Shown here piece by piece: positions 1-6,167 of a stretch of DNA of 6,521 nt; position 1 is the stretch's first letter; every line of letters starts with the position of its first letter. The DNA lies in NCBI GenBank assembly GCA_017519685.1, contig JAFWRV010000242.1, forward strand, positions 1 through 6,521, in the 5' to 3' direction. The notes below the pieces were generated by a model. The model saw nothing but the letters and a program-made list of their open reading frames with translations. It searched no databases and was not told the DNA's origin. The stretch comes from Clostridia bacterium. Lineage in GTDB: Bacteria > Bacillota > Clostridia > Oscillospirales > Acutalibacteraceae. A program made the position numbers and the translations under genes.

Positions 1-284
1 GCCAGGACCGTGAATGCGGTTACCGCAAATCACTTTCAATCATCACCAACGCCCGCTGCCCCGAGTGTCACAAGAAACTCGAGATGCGCGGCGAGGGAGA
101 CAAAAAAATGTTTTACTGCGTCTGCGGATACCGTGAAAAACTCTCCGACTTTGAAAAGAGGAAGGAGAGCGCCGGAGCGGGAAAACGCGACGTTGAAAAC
201 TATATGAGAAATCAGAACAAACAGAAAGAAGTCAACAATCCTTTTGCCGACCTGCTTGCCGGCTGGTCGGATAGTGACAGCTGA
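1..284 (+). CDS. topB: DNA topoisomerase III, C-terminal end (partial, 5' end outside window)
   Basis: Type IA topoisomerase that relaxes and decatenates DNA in the cytoplasm. Only the last 94 or so residues are present, read in the frame whose first full codon starts at base 3; the stop is TGA at 282-284. The visible part is the cysteine-rich tail of Firmicutes TopB: a CQDREC-like start (the first Cys is inferred from an incomplete codon), then TNARCPECHKKLEMRGEG, then a YCVCGYREKLS segment. This gives zinc-ribbon-like Cys pairs followed by a charged tail ending in NNPFADLL. This pattern matches what I recall of Bacillus and Clostridium TopB C-termini. The catalytic Tyr and Toprim domains lie upstream of the window. 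The stop overlaps the ribosome-binding site of the next gene, so the two are probably co-transcribed. The identification is firm for the family; separation from a plasmid-type TopB paralogue is not possible from the tail alone. Confidence 0.9.
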   Translation, partial: QDRECGYRKSLSIITNARCPECHKKLEMRGEGDKKMFYCVCGYREKLSDFEKRKESAGAGKRDVENYMRNQNKQKEVNNPFADLLAGWSDSDS

Positions 285-290
285 GGAAAA
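283..290 (+). promoter_or_regulatory. Ribosome-binding site deciding the start of the solute-binding protein
   Basis: GAGGAAAA lies 11 bases from GAGG to the ATG at 298 and overlaps the topB stop codon. It supports the ATG at 298 over the in-frame ATG at 244, which lies inside topB, has no comparable site, and would put 18 extra residues ahead of the signal peptide. Confidence 0.65.
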
Positions 291-297
291 ACGGCTT

Positions 298-1950
298 ATG
301 CTCAAAAAACCGATATTAAAAAGATTAATCTGCGCCGCGCTCGTCTGCGTGATTCTTTTCGGATGCGCTTCCTGTTCATCACGCGGCTCGGGCAAGACAA
401 TAGTCTGCGCCGTTGACAGTTCCCCGTCAACTCTCGACCCGCAGTATGCCGATGAGCCGGGCGCGCAGATGATAATCAACAATACCTTTGAAGGCCTTGT
501 CCGCCGCGACAAAGACGGGAAAATAATCAACGGTATAGCAAAGGAATGGAACGTTTCGGAAGACGGCCTTGTCTGGACTTTCACTCTCTATCCCTCGACG
601 GACTGGTACTGTTCAATAGCAATTAAAAATGAATACGGCAAAGATTTTTACGAGAAATTCGAAAAGGTAAAGGTCACCGCGCACGACTTTGAATTTGCCT
701 GTCAGCGCACCGTTGACCCCGCTATCAATTCTCCTCTCGCGCAGAGAATGATGATAATCGAGGGCGCCGCCGATATTTACGCCGGCAAAGCCGATATGTC
801 ATCCCTCGGAGTAAAGGCACTCGATGACAGGACACTTGAATTCCGTCTGACGGAAAAGAACGACTCTTTTCTCGAACGCCTGACAGAGAGCGAATTTATG
901 CCCTGCAACAGGGAGTTTTATGAAGCGACAGGCGGAAGATACGGTCTCGGAACCCGTTACATTCTCGGCAACGGACCGTTCTATGTCAGTTACTGGGACG
1001 ATGAAAACGGCATCACGCTCAAAAACAACAAATTCTATCTGACCAAAGTTCCGGGCGCGAAGCTTGCCCTGCCCAACACGGTCACGATATCCTTTGACTC
1101 GGATGAAGCCTCGATAAACAAACGCCTTTCAAACGGCTCTCTGACCGCGGCAACCCTCTCGCCGGCAAGCGACCTTCCCGGCAGCGTGAAAGTGCTCAGG
1201 GAAATCCGAAACACCTCGACCGGCCTTATCTTCAACTGCTCCGACCCGGTGACAAAGAACGCCAACATCAGAAAGGCGCTCTGCTCGTCGTTTGACAGAA
1301 ATCTTTTCCCGGGAACGGACGAAAACATACAGACGGAAACCAGCCTTGTCCCGGCAAGCTATCTTTGCGGGCAGGCATCCTACCGCGCGAGGGTCGGCGA
1401 CCAGACTCCGGTCCTCAAATATGACCCCGACAGCGCGGCGGCCCTTATGGAAAAAGGTCTCAAATCGCTCAAAACCGACAAGGTTTCAATAAGAATCCTC
1501 TGCCCCGAACGCTTTGACATTCCCCTGAGGGAGCAGCTTCAGGTCTGGGAAAAAATATTCAAGCTGAACCTTTCCGTCAGTGTCATAACCGAAACGGAAA
1601 AGAACATCGCCGCGATGATACAGAGCGGAAACTTCCAGGTCGCTTTAGGCGATATAACGACCGACAAAAAAAGCGCTCAGGACTTTCTTTCCGGTTTCGC
1701 CGAGGGAAACGTCTTCCGCCTGAACTCAAAGAAATACAACGAAACAATAAACCGTCTCGCTACGGTAACCACCGAGGATGAAATGCTTGACGGCTGCTTC
1801 ACCGCCGAATACATCCTGCTTCAGCAGGCGGTCTGTCTGCCGCTGTATTCAAAGGCGGAGCGCTTCGCCGTTTCGAAAAACTCCGAAGGAATCGAAATTC
1901 TCGATTCCGAGAGCACGATTTTCTTCCTTAACGCGAGAAGATTCGATTAG
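298..1950 (+). CDS. Peptide/nickel-type ABC transporter solute-binding lipoprotein (SBP family 5, OppA/DppA-like)
   Basis: Extracytoplasmic receptor, membrane-anchored by lipid, that would deliver an oligopeptide or similar ligand to an ABC importer. The protein is 550 residues from the ATG at 298, close to the usual family length. Residues 1-22 form a lipoprotein signal: KKPILKR, a hydrophobic stretch, then LFGC with Cys23 as the likely lipidated residue (Cys26 after CAS is an alternative). After a short Ser/Gly linker comes the SBP_5 opening SSPSTLDPQYADEPGAQ, then NNTFEGLVRRDKDG (61-74), GIAKEWNVSEDGLVWTFTL (79-97), VTAHDFEFACQRTVDP (126-141), LGNGPFYV (223-230) and KNNKFY (242-247). The C-terminal lobe has the expected AALMEKGL and QLQVWEKI helices and LLQQAVCLPLY near the end. 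It follows topB by 13 bases and ends in front of a terminator. No permease or ATPase gene lies nearby, so the partner transporter is elsewhere or the protein is an orphan receptor. The ligand cannot be told from sequence; peptides are the default for the family. Confidence 0.9.
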   Translation: MLKKPILKRLICAALVCVILFGCASCSSRGSGKTIVCAVDSSPSTLDPQYADEPGAQMIINNTFEGLVRRDKDGKIINGIAKEWNVSEDGLVWTFTLYPSTDWYCSIAIKNEYGKDFYEKFEKVKVTAHDFEFACQRTVDPAINSPLAQRMMIIEGAADIYAGKADMSSLGVKALDDRTLEFRLTEKNDSFLERLTESEFMPCNREFYEATGGRYGLGTRYILGNGPFYVSYWDDENGITLKNNKFYLTKVPGAKLALPNTVTISFDSDEASINKRLSNGSLTAATLSPASDLPGSVKVLREIRNTSTGLIFNCSDPVTKNANIRKALCSSFDRNLFPGTDENIQTETSLVPASYLCGQASYRARVGDQTPVLKYDPDSAAALMEKGLKSLKTDKVSIRILCPERFDIPLREQLQVWEKIFKLNLSVSVITETEKNIAAMIQSGNFQVALGDITTDKKSAQDFLSGFAEGNVFRLNSKKYNETINRLATVTTEDEMLDGCFTAEYILLQQAVCLPLYSKAERFAVSKNSEGIEILDSESTIFFLNARRFD

Positions 1951-1968
1951 CCTAAATCAAAGATTAAA

Positions 1969-2007
1969 GCAGCCGCCCTGTCGTGATACAAGGCGGCTGC
2001 CGTTTTT
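1969..2007 (+). terminator. Intrinsic terminator between convergent genes, probably bidirectional
   Basis: A perfect 9-bp stem (GCAGCCGCC at 1969-1977 with GGCGGCTGC at 1992-2000) can extend by TGT/ACA (1979-1981 with 1988-1990) across one C/A mismatch, leaving a 6-base loop. On the plus strand it is followed by CGTTTTT, a standard U-tract, 18 bases after the solute-binding protein stop. On the minus strand the stem is followed by TTTAATCTTTG, a weaker U-rich run, so it may also stop transcripts of the GH5 gene, whose stop is at 2016-2018. Confidence 0.9.
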
Positions 2008-2015
2008 ATATTATA

Positions 2016-3488
2016 TCAGTATTCAATAGTAACTTTGTGCTTTCCCGCGCCGGCGGTAATGCTGAGTTTTCTGCCGTCAACGGTGTATTCGCCGTCGGCG
2101 GTTATTTTTGACGGCGCGGCGTGCATATAAATCTCGGTGGGCGCGGAGTATTCCTTATCCTGCGTATATTCAAGAGTGAATACTTTCTTTTCCCTGTCAT
2201 ATGAATAGGAGTCAATATTTCCGCAGACCGCTACGGGCGCTGTTCTGACAAGCTCGGTCATAATCGGGTCGTTGAGCAGGCCGTCATAGTAAGCCCAGTA
2301 AGTCTGACCCCAGCGGTATCCGTCAAATTTGTCAAGCAGGTATTCAACGTGGACAAGCCAGTCGGTACCCTCGCTCGTGCCGCCCCACTCGCCGACCAGA
2401 AGCGGGATATCCAGACGCTCCTGCGAACGCCTGTGCTCATCAAAGATGCCTCCGACCCTGGTGTTGCTCGCGTACTTGTATTCGGGCGTATCAACCATTA
2501 TGTCATACGCGTGGGGAACGAAGCAGAGCTTTTCCTCCCTCTTTCCGTTGACGGTAACCGCGGGAGTTGAATACGGAATACCGAGGTTTGAGTAATAACT
2601 GTTTTCCATCATGATTATTCCGTTATCCGTAACCTCGCGGACAGCCGCAGCAATCCTGTTGAGGAACGGGGAATAATACTCAATGTCAAATTTTTTAATA
2701 AGGTCATCCGCGCCGCTTGTCGCCTTTCTGAAAAGCGAGTAATCATTGAACGGCTCGAGGCAGAGGACGGCGTTGCCCGAAAAGAGCTGCTTGGCGAGGA
2801 ATGAAATTTTGCACCTCTTATCGGTGATAACCGTTTTCGCGACTCCTGCAATCAGTTTTTTGAAAACCTTTCCTCCGAGAGAGCCCGGAAACGGCTCGTT
2901 CAGAATGTCAAAACCGAACAGCGCGGGATGGTCTTTGAATTTCTCCGCGACATGCTTCCACATATCGGCATAATATGTCTGAAGCGGAACGCCGTTATAA
3001 GATTTATTCTGCCAGAAGGCGTCGAAGCAGTTGTGAACCGCCTTTCCCCAGAAATATCCTTCAGCCCAGACAAATTTCGTCGGCCTGAACTTTGCTCCTC
3101 CGGTAAGGCACGCCCAGTCGGGGGCGCCGTCTCCGGCGCAGCCCTTCTGACCGGAATACAAATCCTGATGCATATCGAGATAGAAATAAATGCCGTATTT
3201 GCAAAGCAGGTCCGCAACAGCTTTTACTCTGTCGAGGTATTCTTCGTTATACTGACGCGGCTGAGGCTCAACAGCGTCCCAGGTGAGGCCGAGTCTGACG
3301 ATATTCATTCCGCTTTCGGCGAGCTTTTTTATAAGCTCCTCATCAAACGGAAGCGTATAAATTCTCTCGTCACTGCCCTCTTTGTAACTGCCTTTGTCAC
3401 AGAGATTTATTCCGTTGAAAATTCTCTGCCTGCCGGCCTCGTCAACAAAATTCCTGCCCTGAGTGGTAATCTTATCCAACAGTTTCAT
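2016..3488 (-). CDS. Glycoside hydrolase family 5, endoglycoceramidase-like, no signal peptide
   Basis: Retaining beta-glycosidase, 490 residues from the ATG at 3488. The (beta/alpha)8 barrel spans roughly 10-410: FNGINLCDKG (24-33), MNIVRLGLTWDAVEP (61-75), YLDMHQDLYS (103-112) followed by GDGAPDWA, FGFDILNEP with acid/base Glu198, FVPHAYDI with His326 and Tyr328, LLVGEWGG with nucleophile Glu367, and QTYWAYYDG (395-403). Residues about 413-490 look like the beta-sandwich C-terminal domain (Glyco_hydro_5_C type) of endoglycoceramidases and fungal glucocerebrosidase/sterylglucosidase relatives. The MHQD...GAPDWA pattern is what sets this branch apart from cellulases. There is no signal peptide or membrane segment, so a cytosolic enzyme acting on an imported glycoside is inferred; secreted endoglycoceramidases act outside the cell. 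It overlaps the upstream GH127 gene, so the two are one operon. The start is uncertain: the ATG has its SD directly abutting, and a TTG at 3479 has better spacing (487 residues). Glycolipid, steryl glucoside or plant glycoside are all possible substrates. Confidence 0.87.
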   Translation of the reverse strand: MKLLDKITTQGRNFVDEAGRQRIFNGINLCDKGSYKEGSDERIYTLPFDEELIKKLAESGMNIVRLGLTWDAVEPQPRQYNEEYLDRVKAVADLLCKYGIYFYLDMHQDLYSGQKGCAGDGAPDWACLTGGAKFRPTKFVWAEGYFWGKAVHNCFDAFWQNKSYNGVPLQTYYADMWKHVAEKFKDHPALFGFDILNEPFPGSLGGKVFKKLIAGVAKTVITDKRCKISFLAKQLFSGNAVLCLEPFNDYSLFRKATSGADDLIKKFDIEYYSPFLNRIAAAVREVTDNGIIMMENSYYSNLGIPYSTPAVTVNGKREEKLCFVPHAYDIMVDTPEYKYASNTRVGGIFDEHRRSQERLDIPLLVGEWGGTSEGTDWLVHVEYLLDKFDGYRWGQTYWAYYDGLLNDPIMTELVRTAPVAVCGNIDSYSYDREKKVFTLEYTQDKEYSAPTEIYMHAAPSKITADGEYTVDGRKLSITAGAGKHKVTIEY

Positions 3489-5331
3489 CCTCCCCGATAT
3501 GTTTTGTTCTCATCCATATTTTCATATCGCTCTCACCGTTATTGGCAAACGCGAAATAAGGAAGCATGGTAAGTTTAATCCCGCGTACCGCTTTCGGGTC
3601 GTAATCGCGGTAGAGAGCGTCTGACGGCATATCCTCATACGCTTTCAGAATGATTTTATAAGTCTGCATTTTTTCATCGAATTCCAGTCCGGCTTTAAGG
3701 TCGGATTCTATCGAAACCTTGCTTAAATCAATTCCGTCATTAAGTGTACTCTCGGCGCAGTAAACGAGCGGCCCTCTGCAAACGCAGACCTTCCCCGCGT
3801 CGTCCTCGACCTCGGGATTCGCGCAGACAAGTTTGGCATCCATATTAAACCAGAAGTCAAACACCTGATTTTCATCTGTTACGGGGAGAGTGACATAGCC
3901 GTTTTCCCCCGCCTTAATTTCTTCGCCGCTCAGCGAAACGAAATCTGTCCATCCGGGTATTCTGACCGCGAGATTTCTGCCCTTCATTCCGCTGACGGTT
4001 ATCCTGACCTCCCCGTGATTGGGGTATCTCGTCTGCTGGGTAATCTTCACTCCGTCAAACTCCGCTTCGCTCTCCATATAGTGATGGACATAGACCGTGC
4101 TGTCGTCATAAGTGTAAAGATAATCTCCGATTGAAGCGATAAATCTTGTCAGATTAGGCGGGCAGCAGGAGCAGCCGAAAACCTCTATTCTCTGAGTCAG
4201 AAGGTTATGATGAATGTCATAAAAGCGCTCATTCCTGTCGTGCCTTCTGATATTGATTTCAAGGGGATTTACATAGAAAAACGATTTTCCGTCAAGCGAA
4301 ACTCCCGAAAGAACGCAGTTATACATCGCAAGCTCCGCCACATCGTCATACTTTGCCTTCGGAGTGATTTCACTCATCCGGCGGGCAAACATCGCCAGCG
4401 CGATTGAGGCGCAGGTTTCGGAATAGGCAAGGTCGTTAGGCAGAAGATATTCCTCGGCAAACGCCTCCCCTTTTGCGGTTGAGCCGACGCCTCCGGTAAT
4501 ATACATCTGCGTTTTCGAAATATTGTCAAAAAGTCTTTCGCAGGCATCGAGCAAATCGGTGTCTCCGGTTCTTGCCGCGAGGTCCGCCATTCCGCAGTAA
4601 AGATAGCCTGCTCTGACGCTGTGACCGCGCGCCTTTTTGAATTTCCTGACCGGCATATCCGACTGATAATACATCTGGTCTGCCCACGAGGGAATTTCCT
4701 TATCCTTTTTACTCGTTCCTCTCGTGTTGATGAAATGCGCGCAGAGATCGAGATATTTTTTATCTCCGGTGCAGTCAAAAAGCTTTATCAGGGCAAGCTC
4801 GATTTCCTCATGGCCCGGGGTGGAGAACAACGCCGAATCCTCCTCAACGAAAATGCGTATGATGAGGTCAACATATTTCATCATAATTTTAAGCAGCCTG
4901 TCCTTGCCGGTGGCGTTGTAATAGGCAATCGCCGCCTCAATAAGGTGGCCGGCGCAGTAAAGCTCGTGATTATCCCTTACGGTAAAACGCTTTCCCGGCT
5001 CAACGGTCAGATAGTAGGAGTTGAAATAACCGTCCGGCGTCTGATTTTTCTCAATATCGTCAACGATTGCGTCTATCTTCTTTTCAAGCTCCTCATCGGG
5101 ATTGAGGGCAATCGAATACGCCGCTGACTCAATCCATTTCGCGACATCGGAATCCCAGAAAATGTGCGGCTTGTTTTCGTCTCCCTCTTTCCAGAGACAT
5201 TTGACCGCGTCGATTCTGCCTGTTTCCTTGAAACGGTCATAAACCGAGGGGATGGAAACCTCTCTGTTCAAATCCTCTCTGTATTTCCAGAAGCCGCCTG
5301 TTCTGATTTTGTCAAAAGATACTCTTTTCAT
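3472..5331 (-). CDS. Glycoside hydrolase family 127 (beta-L-arabinofuranosidase family, formerly DUF1680)
   Basis: Retaining enzyme that uses a zinc-bound cysteine as nucleophile; characterised members such as Bifidobacterium HypBA1 release L-arabinofuranose from beta-1,2-linked arabinosides. The protein is 619 residues, near the family norm of about 620-660. Start chosen at 5331 (MKRVSFDKIRTGGFW) because GGAGGAA lies 5335-5341; the frame stays open to 5511, but that extension is an out-of-frame reading of the neighbour's Lys-rich tail. Residues about 5-410 form the (alpha/alpha)6 barrel, followed by beta-sandwich domains. Compared with HypBA1 numbering from memory, the key residues are all present with matching spacing: His122 (NHELYCAGH), His174 (GHEEIELAL), His237 (RGHSVRAGYLY), acid/base Glu289 (GEAF), zinc ligands Glu305 and Cys307 (SETCAS), nucleophile Cys389 and ligand Cys390 (GCSCCPPN). 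No signal peptide, so probably cytosolic. Its last 17 bases overlap the GH5 gene as read from its ATG. Substrate specificity beyond the family is unproven: GH127 members differ in their sugar. Confidence 0.92.
   Translation of the reverse strand: MKRVSFDKIRTGGFWKYREDLNREVSIPSVYDRFKETGRIDAVKCLWKEGDENKPHIFWDSDVAKWIESAAYSIALNPDEELEKKIDAIVDDIEKNQTPDGYFNSYYLTVEPGKRFTVRDNHELYCAGHLIEAAIAYYNATGKDRLLKIMMKYVDLIIRIFVEEDSALFSTPGHEEIELALIKLFDCTGDKKYLDLCAHFINTRGTSKKDKEIPSWADQMYYQSDMPVRKFKKARGHSVRAGYLYCGMADLAARTGDTDLLDACERLFDNISKTQMYITGGVGSTAKGEAFAEEYLLPNDLAYSETCASIALAMFARRMSEITPKAKYDDVAELAMYNCVLSGVSLDGKSFFYVNPLEINIRRHDRNERFYDIHHNLLTQRIEVFGCSCCPPNLTRFIASIGDYLYTYDDSTVYVHHYMESEAEFDGVKITQQTRYPNHGEVRITVSGMKGRNLAVRIPGWTDFVSLSGEEIKAGENGYVTLPVTDENQVFDFWFNMDAKLVCANPEVEDDAGKVCVCRGPLVYCAESTLNDGIDLSKVSIESDLKAGLEFDEKMQTYKIILKAYEDMPSDALYRDYDPKAVRGIKLTMLPYFAFANNGESDMKIWMRTKHIGEDETVG
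3489..3495 (-). promoter_or_regulatory. Shine-Dalgarno for the GH5 gene, with unusual spacing to the ATG
   Basis: On the minus strand GGGGAGG runs straight into the ATG at 3488-3486 with no spacer. Codon 4 is TTG (3479-3477), nine bases after the GGAGG core, which is a normal spacing. The site lies inside the end of the GH127 coding sequence, so initiation is likely coupled to translation of that gene. Confidence 0.6.
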
Positions 5332-5334
5332 TAC

Positions 5335-5341
5335 TTCCTCC
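5335..5341 (-). promoter_or_regulatory. Strong ribosome-binding site of the GH127 gene
   Basis: GGAGGAA on the minus strand, three bases (GTA) from the ATG at 5331-5329 counted from the A, or about five to six bases from the GGAGG core. It fixes the GH127 start and rules out the long upstream extension of the frame. It lies only three bases downstream of the T run of the hairpin at 5345-5380. Confidence 0.8.
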
Positions 5342-5344
5342 GTA

Positions 5345-5380
5345 TAAAAAACAGACGAATAAACGCTATTATCCGTCTGT
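5345..5380 (-). terminator. Terminator or attenuator hairpin between the membrane protein and GH127 genes
   Basis: On the minus strand ACAGACG (5380-5374) pairs with CGTCTGT (5357-5351). After one G/T position (5373/5358, a wobble pair in RNA) the stem continues as ATAA with TTAT, leaving a 6-base loop. The 3' arm runs directly into T residues (5350-5345, then ATA), the classic form of an intrinsic terminator. It starts ten bases after the stop of the membrane protein gene, so the simplest role is ending the glnS transcription unit. Its T run lies right before the GH127 ribosome-binding site, so it also falls in the leader of any GH127 transcript that starts upstream. On the plus strand TGGTTTTTG follows the stem, but nothing is transcribed that way here. 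Confidence 0.82.
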
Positions 5381-5393
5381 TGGTTTTTGTCAG
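5368..5393 (-). promoter_or_regulatory. Possible promoter for the GH127-GH5 operon overlapping the terminator stem
   Basis: On the minus strand CTGACA (5393-5388) matches the sigma-A -35 box TTGACA at five of six positions, and GATAAT (5373-5368) matches TATAAT at five of six. The spacer is 14 bases, shorter than the usual 16-18, which is a real weakness. If used, transcription would start near the hairpin's loop or 3' arm, and the mRNA would lack the 5' arm and escape termination. Tentative. Confidence 0.3.
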
Positions 5394-6145
5394 GCATTGC
5401 CGGCTTTCTTCGCCGCTTTTGCCGCTTTCTTCTGTTCTTTTTTCGCAAGCTTTGCCGCTTTTTCCGCTTCCTGCTCCTGCTTTGCTTTGGGGTCGCCGAT
5501 GTCAACCGCATAGAATATCAGGGACCATACGGCAACGGCGATGAATATCATCATGAAAGCATTCTGCAGTCCGCACAGGGAAAGATTGAGCTGGAAAGCG
5601 CTCTTTGCGGCGCTTCCCGCAAGCATAGCCAGAATTCCGCTTCCGAGCCCGTTGTCAAAGACATAGCCGAGCACATCGACCGTGCCGTTGTATATTTCTC
5701 TCGCGGCGGAACGGAATGTGTTCATCATAACTATATCAAAGACAATACCGCACAGACCCGCTATAAACACAGGCAGTCTTTTTTTGCCGAAGCAGGAATA
5801 TATGATAAGAAAAATTCCGGTTGCGAGAATCAGCGCGAAGAAAACCGCGAAAACAATTATTCTCGCGTTGATGGGCGCAAATTCCTTGGGCCAGAGAAAC
5901 AGCTTATGCTCATCCGGGAGCATAAACGAAAGGTCGTCCTTGCCCGTGAAGAATCTGATGAATCTGTAAATTGAGAATTCCTCGCCTACGGCAATGCCGC
6001 TCGCCTTTTTTCCCGAAATATCATAGATTGTTTCCGCAAGCTTGTCGGAGGTTTCAAGTTTTATTTTGATGAAGCCGACAAAGAAAGCGCTGATGAGAGT
6101 GAGCACTCCGAGAAGAGCGTTTACCGCTCTGTAAACATATTTCAT
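5390..6145 (-). CDS. Uncharacterised four-helix membrane protein with Lys/Ala-rich C-terminal tail
   Basis: I do not recognise this 251-residue protein. It has four likely membrane helices at about 5-27, 94-118, 124-142 and 193-213. A soluble loop of some 65 residues lies between helices 1 and 2 (GEEFSIYRFIRFFTGKDD, then a Pro-rich FLWPKEFAP before helix 2). Between helices 3 and 4 is a Gly/Ala-rich, partly amphipathic stretch (NGLGSGILAMLAGSAAKSAF). Residues 219-251 form a tail with 11 Lys and 11 Ala of 33 (KAAKLAKKEQKKAAKAAKKAGNA), probably helical, positively charged and hence cytoplasmic by the positive-inside rule. The start is supported by AGAGGT at 6152-6157, six bases from the ATG. 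It begins 22 bases after the glnS stop, so the two are likely co-transcribed, but nothing in it suggests a link to tRNA charging. It ends just before the hairpin at 5345-5380. Confidence 0.82.
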   Translation of the reverse strand: MKYVYRAVNALLGVLTLISAFFVGFIKIKLETSDKLAETIYDISGKKASGIAVGEEFSIYRFIRFFTGKDDLSFMLPDEHKLFLWPKEFAPINARIIVFAVFFALILATGIFLIIYSCFGKKRLPVFIAGLCGIVFDIVMMNTFRSAAREIYNGTVDVLGYVFDNGLGSGILAMLAGSAAKSAFQLNLSLCGLQNAFMMIFIAVAVWSLIFYAVDIGDPKAKQEQEAEKAAKLAKKEQKKAAKAAKKAGNA

Positions 6146-6151
6146 TGCTAT

Positions 6152-6157
6152 ACCTCT
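6152..6157 (-). promoter_or_regulatory. Ribosome-binding site of the membrane protein gene
   Basis: AGAGGT on the minus strand with a six-base spacer to the ATG at 6145-6143, inside the 22-base gap after glnS. It supports the chosen start and translation from a shared mRNA. Confidence 0.6.
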
Positions 6158-6167
6158 TATCTGTTAA

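Noticed and set aside
244..297. Earlier ATG start for the solute-binding protein inside topB
   Set aside because: It would add 18 residues ahead of a good lipoprotein signal and lacks a suitable ribosome-binding site, while the ATG at 298 has one.
36..584. Open frame of 182 codons on the minus strand opposite topB and the solute-binding protein
   Set aside because: It is antisense to two confidently identified genes and spans their junction, with no recognisable domain.
2928..3572. Open frame of 214 codons on the plus strand across the GH5 gene
   Set aside because: It is antisense to the well-supported GH5 and GH127 genes, crosses their junction, and its translation resembles no protein I know.
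4621..5127. Open frame of 168 codons on the plus strand within the GH127 gene
   Set aside because: It lies fully opposite the GH127 catalytic domain, whose active-site residues are intact, and has no recognisable motif.
5332..5511. In-frame 60-residue Arg/Lys-rich N-terminal extension of the GH127 gene
   Set aside because: It is the Lys/Ala-coding end of the membrane protein gene read in another frame on the same strand, and it runs through the terminator hairpin. The GGAGGAA site at 5335-5341 and the family N-terminus fit the start at 5331.
5387..5974. Open frame of 195 codons on the plus strand opposite the membrane protein gene
   Set aside because: The minus-strand gene has an RBS, operon spacing and coherent membrane helices. 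The plus-strand reading has none of these and a low-complexity start.
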